From Vibrio cincinnatiensis DSM 19608 (GTDB lineage Bacteria > Pseudomonadota > Gammaproteobacteria > Enterobacterales > Vibrionaceae): DNA of 35,836 nt. Location: assembly GCF_900167345.1 (NCBI RefSeq), contig NZ_FUXB01000021.1, positions 1 to 35,836 of the forward strand. The letters run 5' to 3'. The notes beneath the pieces were generated by a model that worked only from the letters and a program-made list of their open reading frames with translations, was not told the DNA's origin and ran no database searches. Shown here piece after piece: positions 17,896 to 26,009 of the stretch (its first letter is position 1; each line of letters opens with the position of its first letter). The position numbers were made by a program, and so were the translations under genes.

Positions 17896-19293
17896 ATGAG
17901 TCAAGATAAAATTGACGTTAAAGAGATCACACCAAAAGACCAGCAAGGCGATCGCTTTAACCCAAGTCATCGTATTTACGTACGGGAAAGTAAAGGAACC
18001 TACCAACGATTACGCCGTTATGGCGGTTGGTTTTTATTGTTACTTTTTGCATTGATTCCATGGCTCTCTTACGGTGAACGCCAAGCTATTCTGTTTGATC
18101 TTAGCCAACAACAGTTTAATTTCTTTGGCACGACACTTTATCCACAAGATCTGACACTGCTTGCTCTCTTGTTTATGATTGCCGCTTTTGGATTATTCTT
18201 CCTCACCACTTTTTTAGGCAGAGTCTGGTGTGGTTATCTCTGTCCACAAACGGTGTGGACTTTTATGTATATCTGGTTTGAAGAAAAGCTCGAAGGTGGT
18301 GCTAATAAACGCCGCAAGCAAGATTCAAACAAACTCACCGCTCACTTAGCACTACGAAAAACCATCAAACATCTCGCATGGTTTGCCATTGCTCTGGCAA
18401 CCGGATTTACCTTCGTTGGCTATTTTGTCCCTATCCGAGATCTCGTCATTGATTTTTTCACGTTAGAAGCTTCTTTCTGGGCGCTTTTTTGGGTCTGGTT
18501 TTTTGCTCTTTGTACTTATGGAAATGCGGGTTGGATGCGCTCAATTATGTGCATTCATATGTGTCCTTACGCCCGTTTTCAGTCCGCCATGTTTGATAAA
18601 GACACCTTTATTGTGGGCTATAATTCAAAACGTGGAGAACAACGAGGCCCTCGCTCACGAAAGTCAGATCCAAAAGCGTTAGGGCTCGGTGACTGTATTG
18701 ACTGCGATTTATGTGTACAGGTTTGCCCCACCGGAATTGATATCCGCAATGGCTTACAATATGAGTGTATCAACTGTGGGGCTTGTATTGATGCCTGTGA
18801 CACCACCATGGAAAAAATGGGCTATGAAAAAGGGCTCATTAGCTATACGACCGAACATCGTTTAGCAGGGAATAAAACGAAAGTAATACGCCCGAAATTA
18901 TTGGGCTACGCGGGTGCATTACTCTTGATGCTTGGGTTATTCTTTGTACAGGTTACCAGTGTTGACCCCGCTGGGTTAACCGTGATCAGAGATCGAAACC
19001 AACTATTTAGAACCAATAACAACCATGAGATAGAAAATACTTACACCTTGAAGATCATCAATAAGACCCAGCAACCCCAGACCTATCATTTACAGGTAAG
19101 CGGTTTAGTGGATGTCTCTTGGTATGGACGACAACAGGTTAACGTCAAACCAGGAGAAATGGTCAATGTTCCTCTTAGTCTGGGGGTGGCTCCTGAGAAT
19201 CTTCCCTCAACGGTCACCACAATTCAGTTTATACTCAGCGACAGTCAATCTTTTTCTACCGAGGTAGAGAGTCGGTTTATAAAACCCCTTTAA
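17896..19293 (+). CDS. ccoG: Cytochrome c oxidase accessory protein CcoG (RdxA/FixG family)
   Basis: A 465-residue membrane iron-sulfur protein of the CcoG/RdxA/FixG family, linked to copper reduction and cbb3 oxidase assembly. About five membrane segments are visible, with GRVWCGYLCPQTVWTF after the second and MCIHMCPYARFQ near residue 220. Two ferredoxin [4Fe-4S] motifs follow: CIDCDLCVQVCP near 267 and CINCGACIDACD near 292. A periplasmic Ig-like C-terminal domain covers about 370-465. The start at 17896 has AAGGATGGGG upstream. No ccoNOP genes are in the window, so it acts away from its usual partners or is a paralogue. Confidence 0.92.
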   Translation: MSQDKIDVKEITPKDQQGDRFNPSHRIYVRESKGTYQRLRRYGGWFLLLLFALIPWLSYGERQAILFDLSQQQFNFFGTTLYPQDLTLLALLFMIAAFGLFFLTTFLGRVWCGYLCPQTVWTFMYIWFEEKLEGGANKRRKQDSNKLTAHLALRKTIKHLAWFAIALATGFTFVGYFVPIRDLVIDFFTLEASFWALFWVWFFALCTYGNAGWMRSIMCIHMCPYARFQSAMFDKDTFIVGYNSKRGEQRGPRSRKSDPKALGLGDCIDCDLCVQVCPTGIDIRNGLQYECINCGACIDACDTTMEKMGYEKGLISYTTEHRLAGNKTKVIRPKLLGYAGALLLMLGLFFVQVTSVDPAGLTVIRDRNQLFRTNNNHEIENTYTLKIINKTQQPQTYHLQVSGLVDVSWYGRQQVNVKPGEMVNVPLSLGVAPENLPSTVTTIQFILSDSQSFSTEVESRFIKPL

Positions 19294-19310
19294 CCTTCGT
19301 ACACTATGGC

Positions 19311-19334
19311 AAAGGGCTTAGCAATAAGCCCTTT
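19311..19334 (+). terminator. Hairpin between ccoG and srkA
   Basis: AAAGGGCTTA (19311-19320), loop GCAA, TAAGCCCTTT (19325-19334) form a perfect 10-bp stem followed by only TAAAAC. It ends 7 nt before the srkA ATG and fills the place where a Shine-Dalgarno should be. It may be a weak terminator of ccoG, a translation control element for srkA, or both. Confidence 0.6.
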
Positions 19335-19341
19335 TAAAACA

Positions 19342-20328
19342 ATGTCTCAAGCAACCTTTCACTTTGATGCTCTGACCCCTGATTTAATCTGGTATGCGTT
19401 AGAAAGTATCGGTATTCGTGCTGAATCTGGCTTCTTGGCGCTCAATAGCTACGAAAATCGTGTCTATCAGTTTAGTGATGAGCAACACCGCCGGTTTGTC
19501 GTCAAGTTCTATCGGCCACAGCGTTGGAGTAAGGAACAAATTCAAGAAGAACATGACTTTGCACTGGAGCTTGAGGACGCTGAAATTCCACTGGCTCCCC
19601 CTCTGGTCATCAATGGATCGAGCTTACATGATTATCAAGGTTACTATTTTGCCCTATTTAATAGCATGGGGGGACGTCAGTTTGAAGTGGATAATGAACA
19701 ACAACTAGAATGGGTCGGCCGCTTTCTTGGTCGCATTCATAAAGTTGGAGCAATCCAACCTTTTGTCCACCGTCCAACGCTTGGTTTAGAAGAATACCTC
19801 TACCAACCGAGAAAGATTCTCGAACACGCTTCTTTTATTCCCTCGCACTTAGAAAATGCATTTTTTAACGATCTCAACCTGCTGATCTCTCACCTTGAAC
19901 AGTGCTGGCAACCCACTGATAATCTCATTCGCTTACACGGTGATTGCCATCCGGGTAATATTTTATGGCGAGATGGCCCCATGTTTGTTGACTTAGACGA
20001 TGCTCGTAATGGCCCAGCTATTCAAGATTTATGGATGTTATTAAGTGGAGATCGACAAGAGAAGTTGATCCAATTAGATATTCTGCTTGAAGGTTATCAA
20101 GAGTTTTGCGATTTTAACCCCAATCAATTGAAACTAATTGAACCACTGCGTGGTCTACGCATGGTGCATTATATGGCTTGGTTGGCAAAACGTTGGAACG
20201 ATCCCGCATTTCCACTTGCTTTCCCTTGGTTTAATGATCCAAAATATTGGGAAGGTCAGGTGCTGGCCTTTAAAGAACAGCTTGCCGCATTACAAGAGCC
20301 AGCACTATCACTCACGCCCACTTGGTAA
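19342..20328 (+). CDS. srkA: Stress response kinase A (YihE/RdoA)
   Basis: A 328-residue APH-like Ser/Thr protein kinase of the SrkA (YihE, RdoA) family, matching the E. coli length. Family signatures are LNSYENRVYQF near residue 36, FVVKFYRP with the ATP-binding Lys near 54, the catalytic loop LHGDCHPGNILW near 199 and MFVDLDDARNGPAIQDLWML near 214. E. coli SrkA is reported to counter stress-induced death. The ATG at 19342 fits the family start (SQATFHFDALTPD); an in-frame ATG at 19306 lies upstream of a hairpin. There is no clear Shine-Dalgarno. dsbA follows after 30 nt, as in enterobacteria, implying co-transcription. Confidence 0.94.
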   Translation: MSQATFHFDALTPDLIWYALESIGIRAESGFLALNSYENRVYQFSDEQHRRFVVKFYRPQRWSKEQIQEEHDFALELEDAEIPLAPPLVINGSSLHDYQGYYFALFNSMGGRQFEVDNEQQLEWVGRFLGRIHKVGAIQPFVHRPTLGLEEYLYQPRKILEHASFIPSHLENAFFNDLNLLISHLEQCWQPTDNLIRLHGDCHPGNILWRDGPMFVDLDDARNGPAIQDLWMLLSGDRQEKLIQLDILLEGYQEFCDFNPNQLKLIEPLRGLRMVHYMAWLAKRWNDPAFPLAFPWFNDPKYWEGQVLAFKEQLAALQEPALSLTPTW

Positions 20329-20358
20329 ACCGCCTCAAAAGAGAATTATGGAGTTAAT

Positions 20359-20958
20359 ATGAAAAAGTTGTTTGCACTGGTTGCAACCCTAATGCTAAGC
20401 CTTTCTGTACAGGCCGCTCAATTTAAAGAAGGTGTTCACTATAAAGTGCTCGATCTCCCTCATTCAAGCCAACCGAGTGTGAGTGAATACTTCTCTTTTT
20501 ATTGCCCACACTGCTACTCTTTTGAGCCCGTGATTAAACAATTAAAAGCCCAACTTCCTGAAAAGGTTACCCTACAAAAAAACCATGTTTCATTTATGGG
20601 TGGCAAAATGGGTAAATCAATGAGTAAAGCTTACGCAACGATGCTCGCGCTCAATGTTGAAGAACAAATGGTGCCAGTAATGTTTAACCGTATCCATAAT
20701 CAACGAAAAGCACCTAAAACAGATCAAGAACTGCGTCAAATTTTTATTGATGAGGGAATTGATGGGGCTCAATTTGATGCCGCCTTCAACGGATTTGCCG
20801 CCGATTCCATGGTTCGCCGATTTGATAAACAGTTCCAAGATAGCGGGCTAACTGGGGTTCCTGCGGTTATCGTTAATAACCGTTACTTGGTGCAAGCTCA
20901 AGGCATCAAAACCATAGATGAATATTTTGAGCTCATCAACCACCTGTTAAGTAAATAA
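20359..20958 (+). CDS. dsbA: Periplasmic thiol:disulfide oxidoreductase DsbA
   Basis: A 199-residue DsbA that introduces disulfides into exported proteins. A signal peptide ([20 protein letters not shown]) is followed by the thioredoxin fold with the CPHC active site at residues 49-52 and the cis-proline motif GVPAVIVNN near 165. The helical insertion between them is of usual length. Start ATG follows GGAGT. It is probably transcribed with srkA and ends at an 18-bp-stem terminator. Confidence 0.96.
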   Translation: MKKLFALVATLMLSLSVQAAQFKEGVHYKVLDLPHSSQPSVSEYFSFYCPHCYSFEPVIKQLKAQLPEKVTLQKNHVSFMGGKMGKSMSKAYATMLALNVEEQMVPVMFNRIHNQRKAPKTDQELRQIFIDEGIDGAQFDAAFNGFAADSMVRRFDKQFQDSGLTGVPAVIVNNRYLVQAQGIKTIDEYFELINHLLSK

Positions 20959-20973
20959 TCGATGACGTGAATA

Positions 20974-21018
20974 ATCAACGATAAAAAAGGATCGCAATGC
21001 TCCTTTTTTATCGTTGAT
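20974..21018. terminator. Long bidirectional terminator between dsbA and comM
   Basis: ATCAACGATAAAAAAGGA (20974-20991) is perfectly complementary to TCCTTTTTTATCGTTGAT (21001-21018), with a 9-nt loop, 15 nt after the dsbA stop. T-rich tracts are inside the stem in both directions. comM ends at 21098 on the other strand. Confidence 0.75.
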
Positions 21019-21097
21019 AGATAGCAAAAAATAACCAGAATATTGAAGTCACGGCTAGATAAGAAGAAAAATCTACACCATCAAAATACGATCAATG

Positions 21098-22624
21098 TTA
21101 GAACACAGCCTGAGCAGATAATTGTTTCAGTAGCCTATCCATAGAACGATAACCTAAAGCTTCAGCCAAATGGGTCCGCTGAATATCCACTTCTCCTTGT
21201 AAATCTGCGATGGTCCGTGCCACTTTAATGATGCGATGATAAGCTCGTATTGATAACCCTAAGCGATGTAAGGCACTTTCTAAAAATTCCGCATCTGCTT
21301 TATGCAGTCGGCAATACGTCTCTATTTCACGACTCTGTAATAAAGCATTGACCTTACCGCTTCTCGCTATCATTCGCTCTCTCGCCACCAACACACGTTG
21401 ACGAACTGTCTCTGTATTCTCACCTCGATCCCCCCCTTGAGATAAGGTTCCTTTCGGCAAAGCTGGAATCTCTATCGACATATCAAATCTATCCAATAGT
21501 GGACCTGATAATCGGCTTAAATAACGCAAAATAACCTGAGGATTCACCCGAGCCTGATTACCTTCATAGTAGCCTGTCGGGCTCGGATTAAGCGCCCCCA
21601 CCAATTGAAAGCGAGCCGGAAAACGCGTTTTACCCTGTGCCCGAGAAATAATAATCTCTCCCGATTCAAGAGGCTCTCGAAGCGAATCGAGCACTTTACG
21701 CTCAAACTCTGGCATTTCATCTAAAAAAAGCAAACCATTGTGTGCCAGAGAGATTTCTCCCGGCCTTGGAATCGTCCCCCCACCCACCAGTGCAGCCATC
21801 GAACTCGAGTGATGAGGCGAACGAAAAGGGCGCAACTTCCAATTATGCTGGTTAATATCTTGCTCGGTGAGCGAAGCAACCGATGCCGTTTCCATCGCCT
21901 CTTCATCGCTCATTTCGGGTAATAAATCACACAAGCGTGACGCTAACATGGTTTTACCGGTCCCTGGCGGGCCAAGAAACAATAAGTTATGGCTCCCTGC
22001 CGCCGCAATTTCTAATGCACGCTTCCCTTGTTGCTGACCAATAATATCTTGTAGATCGCGTTGATGATTCAACGGTTGATGCTGTTTATTACTTTGAAAA
22101 AGCGTCAAGTTTTTCTGACCACACAGATCGGCACAAACCTCAATGAGTGTCTGTGCCGATCTATGCAAGCCCTCACTGACCAGCGCAGCCTGATCGCCAT
22201 TCTCTTGTGGCACCACTAAACTACGTTTGGCTTTGTGAGCGGCCAAAGCGGCGGGTAAAACCCCTTTCACCCGCCGAATTTCACCGGATAAAGCCAGTTC
22301 ACCAATAAATTCATAACGCTCAAGATGATTAAGAGGTAATTGTTCTGAAGCGGCTAAAATACCTAATGCGATCGGCAGATCAAACCGCCCACCTTCTTTT
22401 GGTAGATCTGCTGGCGCTAAATTTACGGTAATTCGTTTGGCAGGAAATTCAAAGCGAGAATTAATGATGGCGCTACGCACTCGATCCCGTGACTCTTTCA
22501 CCGTAGTTTCCGGTAGACCAACCAGATTAAATCCGGGCATACCATTACTGATATGAACCTCAACGGTCACCGCTGGTGCTTGAACCCCTATGCTGGCTCG
22601 ACTATGGATAATCGCAAGTCCCAT
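21098..22624 (-). CDS. comM: Competence-related AAA+ helicase ComM (YifB)
   Basis: A 508-residue Mg-chelatase-like AAA+ ATPase. In Vibrio cholerae ComM is known as a hexameric branch-migration helicase that promotes integration of transformed DNA. An N-terminal Lon-like ChlI domain (VEVHISNGMPGFNLVGLPETTVKES near residue 21) precedes Walker A GPPGTGKT (218-225) and Walker B LLFLDE (298-303), with a C-terminal Mg_chelatase_C domain. The ATG at 22624 follows AAGGAAA; an adjacent in-frame GTG was not chosen. It is divergent from the ilv operon. With dprA in the same window, two transformation genes are present, though far apart. Confidence 0.95.
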   Translation of the reverse strand: MGLAIIHSRASIGVQAPAVTVEVHISNGMPGFNLVGLPETTVKESRDRVRSAIINSRFEFPAKRITVNLAPADLPKEGGRFDLPIALGILAASEQLPLNHLERYEFIGELALSGEIRRVKGVLPAALAAHKAKRSLVVPQENGDQAALVSEGLHRSAQTLIEVCADLCGQKNLTLFQSNKQHQPLNHQRDLQDIIGQQQGKRALEIAAAGSHNLLFLGPPGTGKTMLASRLCDLLPEMSDEEAMETASVASLTEQDINQHNWKLRPFRSPHHSSSMAALVGGGTIPRPGEISLAHNGLLFLDEMPEFERKVLDSLREPLESGEIIISRAQGKTRFPARFQLVGALNPSPTGYYEGNQARVNPQVILRYLSRLSGPLLDRFDMSIEIPALPKGTLSQGGDRGENTETVRQRVLVARERMIARSGKVNALLQSREIETYCRLHKADAEFLESALHRLGLSIRAYHRIIKVARTIADLQGEVDIQRTHLAEALGYRSMDRLLKQLSAQAVF

Positions 22625-22743
22625 CACTTTCCTTAGGTATCACAATAAAAAATTCAACAAGCCAGATAAAGAAAATTCAGGCCCTAGAAGAGATATAGCG
22701 GCTAAGAACAGTAAAAGAATGTGAAAAAAGAATGAGTTTTTGC

Positions 22744-22771
22744 TTGTCATGTAACAGAGATGTGTGATACC
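22744..22771 (+). promoter_or_regulatory. Possible ilv operon promoter
   Basis: TTGTCA (22744-22749), a 16-bp spacer ending TGT and GATACC (22766-22771) could be an extended -10 promoter about 50 bp before the leader peptide. The -10 match is modest. The rest of 22625-22743 shows nothing else I can name. Confidence 0.35.
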
Positions 22772-22823
22772 ACTAGAGACGCAAACAATTTCGCACCATA
22801 GTACGACAACAAATAGAACAGAT

Positions 22824-22916
22824 ATGATGAATTTAAGCGCTCACTTTAACTCACTGATTAGCCTGCTTATCGTGGTCATTATTCGGACCGCGCGGGGGCT
22901 TGTGGGCGCAAAATAA
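22824..22916 (+). CDS. ilvL: ilv operon leader peptide
   Basis: A 30-codon ORF directly upstream of a transcription attenuator. Its core, SLLIVVII, is a run of Leu, Ile and Val codons (about 22860-22883), the three products of the pathway, as in E. coli IlvL. A shortage of any charged tRNA would stall the ribosome there. Two adjacent ATGs (22824, 22827) are possible; the RBS is weak. The codons just after the run contain GCGGGGG (22892-22898), which can pair with the terminator's 5' arm. It acts in cis; no function is expected for the peptide itself. Confidence 0.87.
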   Translation: MMNLSAHFNSLISLLIVVIIRTARGLVGAK

Positions 22917-22965
22917 CACACAGATTCAAAAAAACCCCCGCACTGAAAAGTCCGGGGGTTTTTTT
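22892..22965 (+). terminator. ilv attenuator (terminator and antiterminator)
   Basis: Terminator: AAAAAAACCCCCG (22928-22940) with CGGGGGTTTTTTT (22953-22965), 13 bp and a U-run. Antiterminator: GCGGGGG (22892-22898) is exactly complementary to CCCCCGC (22935-22941), the terminator's left arm. Completed translation of ilvL would cover 22892-22898 and let the terminator form; stalling at the Leu/Ile/Val codons would leave it free to pair, allowing readthrough into ilvG. The layout is the classical attenuation design of ilvGMEDA. Confidence 0.9.
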
Positions 22966-23070
22966 ACAACTATTGTGAATAAAAAAGCCATGTCGTTTTA
23001 TTTTTTGAACATTACATAACAGGAAGAATGGGGAGCCGCACATGACGTGCATAAAAAATATAACCAATGA

Positions 23071-23088
23071 CGGCAACATCGGTTGCCG
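23071..23088 (+). promoter_or_regulatory. Hairpin next to the ilvG ribosome-binding site
   Basis: CGGCAAC (23071-23077) and GTTGCCG (23082-23088) form a 7-bp stem ending just before the ilvG Shine-Dalgarno AGGGAGG (23091-23097). It may tune ilvG translation or RNA stability; this is inference. Confidence 0.35.
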
Positions 23089-23103
23089 ACAGGGAGGTTT
23101 ACG

Positions 23104-24750
23104 ATGACAGGAGCACAACTAGTCGTAGCCGCATTAAAACAGCAGGGAATCAAAACCATTTTTGGTTATCCGGGTGGTGCAATCATGCCTATTTATGATG
23201 CGCTGTATGATGGTGGGGTCGAACATATCCTATGCCGCCATGAACAAGGGGCCGCAATGGCAGCCATTGGAATGGCCAGAGCAACACAAGAAGTGGCGGT
23301 TTGTATGGCTACCTCAGGCCCGGGAGCCACCAACCTCGTCACCGGACTGGCCGATGCTTTTTTAGATTCCGTTCCTTTGGTTGCCATTACCGGCCAAGTC
23401 GCCAGCTCTCATATTGGCACAGATGCTTTCCAAGAAATGGATGTGATTGGTATGTCTCTGGCGTGTACCAAACACAGCTACCTCGTTACCGATATTAATG
23501 AACTTGCACCCACTTTAGCCGAAGCTTTTGAAGTGGCTAAAACCGGACGTCCTGGGCCAGTTATCGTTGATATCGCTAAAGATGTTCAGTTAGGTCAAGC
23601 ACCGGTTTCTATCCTGCCCAATTTTACGCCACCAGCGATTCCACAGGTCGACCCTGAACAATTAAGCAAAGCTCAGCAATTACTCGCCCAAGCCAAACGT
23701 CCGGTTCTTTATGTAGGTGGTGGTGTCCAACTCGCAAAAGCGACTGAGACCGTGCGCGAATTTTTACGCCTAAATCCCATGCCTTCAGTGAGCACCTTAA
23801 AAGGTCTGGGAACCATTGAGCGCCATGATCCTCACTATCTGGGCATGCTTGGCATGCATGGCACAAAAGCGGCAAACTTAGTGGTTCAAGAGAGCGATCT
23901 TCTGATCGTCGTCGGGGCTCGATTCGATGACCGAGTGACAGGAAAGCTAGACACCTTTGCCCCTCATGCTCAGGTGATCCATATTGATATTGATGCCGCT
24001 GAATTTAACAAGTTGCGTTGTGCTAATGCGGCCTTACGCGGTGATATTAACGTTATTCTGCCACAGCTAGAAACTAGCCAAGATCTCACGCCTTGGGCTC
24101 ACCATAGTGAAAGTTTACGTCAAGGGTTTAAGTGGCGATATGACCATCCCGGAGACGCCATTTATGCGCCTCTGCTCCTAAAACAGCTTTCCGATATGAT
24201 GCCGGACTCCGCTATCGTGTCGACCGATGTAGGTCAACACCAAATGTGGGCCGCCCAACATATCCAACCCAGAGCACCTCAAAACTTCATCTCATCGGCG
24301 GGGTTAGGCACCATGGGATTTGGATTACCAGCAGCCATGGGAGCATCCGTCGCTCGCCCAGACGATCAATCTATCCTTATTTCTGGTGATGGATCTTTTA
24401 TGATGAACGTTCAAGAACTAGGAACCCTCAAACGCCGCCAGATCCCGGTCAAAATGGTGCTGCTTAATAACCAGCGATTAGGTATGGTACGTCAATGGCA
24501 GTCCCTCTTTTTTGATGGTCGACACAGTGAAACGATTTTGGATGACAATCCTGATTTCGTAATGCTGGCTCAAGCGTTCGATATTCCGGGTAAAACCATC
24601 ACCAAAAAAGAAGAAGTTGAACCTGCACTTAAAGAGATGCTGGCAAGCAAAACTGCCTATTTATTGCATGTTTTGATTGATGAAGAAGAAAACGTCTGGC
24701 CACTGGTTCCACCGGGTGCGTCCAACAACGATATGTTAGAAAACACCTAG
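23104..24750 (+). CDS. ilvG: Acetolactate synthase II large subunit
   Basis: A 548-residue ThDP-dependent acetohydroxyacid synthase catalytic subunit, intact and the same length as functional E. coli IlvG (frameshifted in K-12). Catalytic Glu47 lies in [10 protein letters not shown], the RFDDRVTGK segment of the FAD domain is near residue 282, and the ThDP motif GDGSFMMN...NN begins near 429. It condenses pyruvate with pyruvate or 2-ketobutyrate for Val, Leu and Ile. The ATG at 23104 follows GGGAGG; an in-frame TTG 21 nt upstream was rejected. It is the first structural gene after the attenuator; ilvM follows after 10 nt. Confidence 0.97.
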   Translation: MTGAQLVVAALKQQGIKTIFGYPGGAIMPIYDALYDGGVEHILCRHEQGAAMAAIGMARATQEVAVCMATSGPGATNLVTGLADAFLDSVPLVAITGQVASSHIGTDAFQEMDVIGMSLACTKHSYLVTDINELAPTLAEAFEVAKTGRPGPVIVDIAKDVQLGQAPVSILPNFTPPAIPQVDPEQLSKAQQLLAQAKRPVLYVGGGVQLAKATETVREFLRLNPMPSVSTLKGLGTIERHDPHYLGMLGMHGTKAANLVVQESDLLIVVGARFDDRVTGKLDTFAPHAQVIHIDIDAAEFNKLRCANAALRGDINVILPQLETSQDLTPWAHHSESLRQGFKWRYDHPGDAIYAPLLLKQLSDMMPDSAIVSTDVGQHQMWAAQHIQPRAPQNFISSAGLGTMGFGLPAAMGASVARPDDQSILISGDGSFMMNVQELGTLKRRQIPVKMVLLNNQRLGMVRQWQSLFFDGRHSETILDDNPDFVMLAQAFDIPGKTITKKEEVEPALKEMLASKTAYLLHVLIDEEENVWPLVPPGASNNDMLENT

Positions 24751-24760
24751 GAGACTCACT

Positions 24761-25045
24761 ATGCAAAGATACTTACTGGATATCAAAGCCGATGATAAAC
24801 CCGTATTGCTAGAGCGAGTACTGCGTGTGGTTCGCCATCGTGGATTTATCATTAAACAAGTGGCCGCAACGCAAAACCACGAAAGCCATATCGCCAGCGT
24901 AGAGATCATTGTCGATAGTGATCGGCCAATCACTACGTTGACCAATCAGATTGAAAAATTATGGGACGTTCGTTCTGTTGACGTCACCACCATCAACAGT
25001 AACGAATTGCCCAATAACAATTTACAACAAAAAATTTGTGCTTAA
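24761..25045 (+). CDS. ilvM: Acetolactate synthase II regulatory subunit
   Basis: A 94-residue ACT-domain small subunit of AHAS II, with the pattern LLERVLRVVRHRGFIIKQVAA (split here as LLERVLRVV and RHRGFIIKQ) and the SVEIIVDSDRP strand. It partners IlvG, encoded 10 nt upstream. ATG follows AGGAGA. The last residues (NNNLQQKICA) extend slightly beyond the E. coli protein. ilvE starts 11 nt after its stop. Confidence 0.93.
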   Translation: MQRYLLDIKADDKPVLLERVLRVVRHRGFIIKQVAATQNHESHIASVEIIVDSDRPITTLTNQIEKLWDVRSVDVTTINSNELPNNNLQQKICA

Positions 25046-25056
25046 GGAAGGCAAAC

Positions 25057-25995
25057 ATGGCAACAAAAACTGCAGAGTATATTTGGTTCAATGGTGAAAT
25101 GATGCCATGGGAAAATGCGACCGTTCACGTATTAACCCATGCGATGCACTATGGCACCTCTGTGTTTGAAGGAGTACGTTGTTATAACACTCCAAAAGGT
25201 CCGATCATTTTCCGCCATCGTGAACATGCTCAGCGCTTAGCGGATTCTGCAAAAATCTATCGTTTTCCTATCCCTTACTCAATAGAAGAGATCATGGAAG
25301 CGACACGTGAAACACTTCGCATGAATAAACTCGATAATGCTTATATTCGCCCATTAGCGTTTGTGGGGAATGTCGGGCTAGGTGTTTGCCCTCCTAACGA
25401 CACAGAAATGGATCTGATCATCGCCGCTTTCCCTTGGGGCGCTTATCTCGGCGAAGAAGCGCTAGAAAATGGCGTTGATGCGATGATCTCTAGCTGGCAT
25501 CGTGCAGCGCCGAATACCATTCCAACAGCAGCAAAAGCCGGGGGTAACTACTTATCCTCTCTACTGGTTGGTGGTGAAGCGCGACGTCATGGCTACGCCG
25601 AAGGTATTGCCTTAAGCGTGGATGGCTACCTGTCAGAAGGGGCTGGCGAAAATATTTTCGTCATCAAAAATGGCGTTATTCTTACCCCGCCAACGACGAG
25701 CTCCATCCTCCCCGGCATCACCCGTGATTCCATAATGACGCTCGCTAAGGAACAAGGGTATGAAGTTCGTGAAGTCAACATCGCTCGAGAAGCCCTTTAC
25801 CTTGCTGACGAAATTTTCATGACCGGTACGGCTGCTGAAATTGTTCCGGTACGTAGCGTTGATAAAATCACCGTTGGTTCAGGTAAACGCGGCCCAATCA
25901 CCAAGGCAATGCAGGAAGCCTACTTTGGCCTATTCAATGGCACCACGGAAGATAAGTGGGGCTGGTTAGATTACGTATACCCACAAGATAAGTAA
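25057..25995 (+). CDS. ilvE: Branched-chain amino acid aminotransferase
   Basis: A 312-residue fold-type IV PLP aminotransferase making Val, Leu and Ile from their 2-oxo acids. The PLP lysine is Lys160 in [12 protein letters not shown]; other signatures are [13 protein letters not shown] near residue 31 and [10 protein letters not shown] near 193. The ATG at 25057 has AAGGAAG upstream; the longer frame from 25036 overlaps ilvM and was rejected. It is third in the operon, 14 nt before ilvD. Confidence 0.97.
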   Translation: MATKTAEYIWFNGEMMPWENATVHVLTHAMHYGTSVFEGVRCYNTPKGPIIFRHREHAQRLADSAKIYRFPIPYSIEEIMEATRETLRMNKLDNAYIRPLAFVGNVGLGVCPPNDTEMDLIIAAFPWGAYLGEEALENGVDAMISSWHRAAPNTIPTAAKAGGNYLSSLLVGGEARRHGYAEGIALSVDGYLSEGAGENIFVIKNGVILTPPTTSSILPGITRDSIMTLAKEQGYEVREVNIAREALYLADEIFMTGTAAEIVPVRSVDKITVGSGKRGPITKAMQEAYFGLFNGTTEDKWGWLDYVYPQDK

Positions 25996-26009
25996 AAGGA
26001 CGACAGACA

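Noticed and set aside
22879..23118. 79-aa minus-strand ORF across the ilv attenuator
   Set aside because: It is explained by the leader peptide, attenuator and ilvG RBS on the plus strand, and has no family resemblance.
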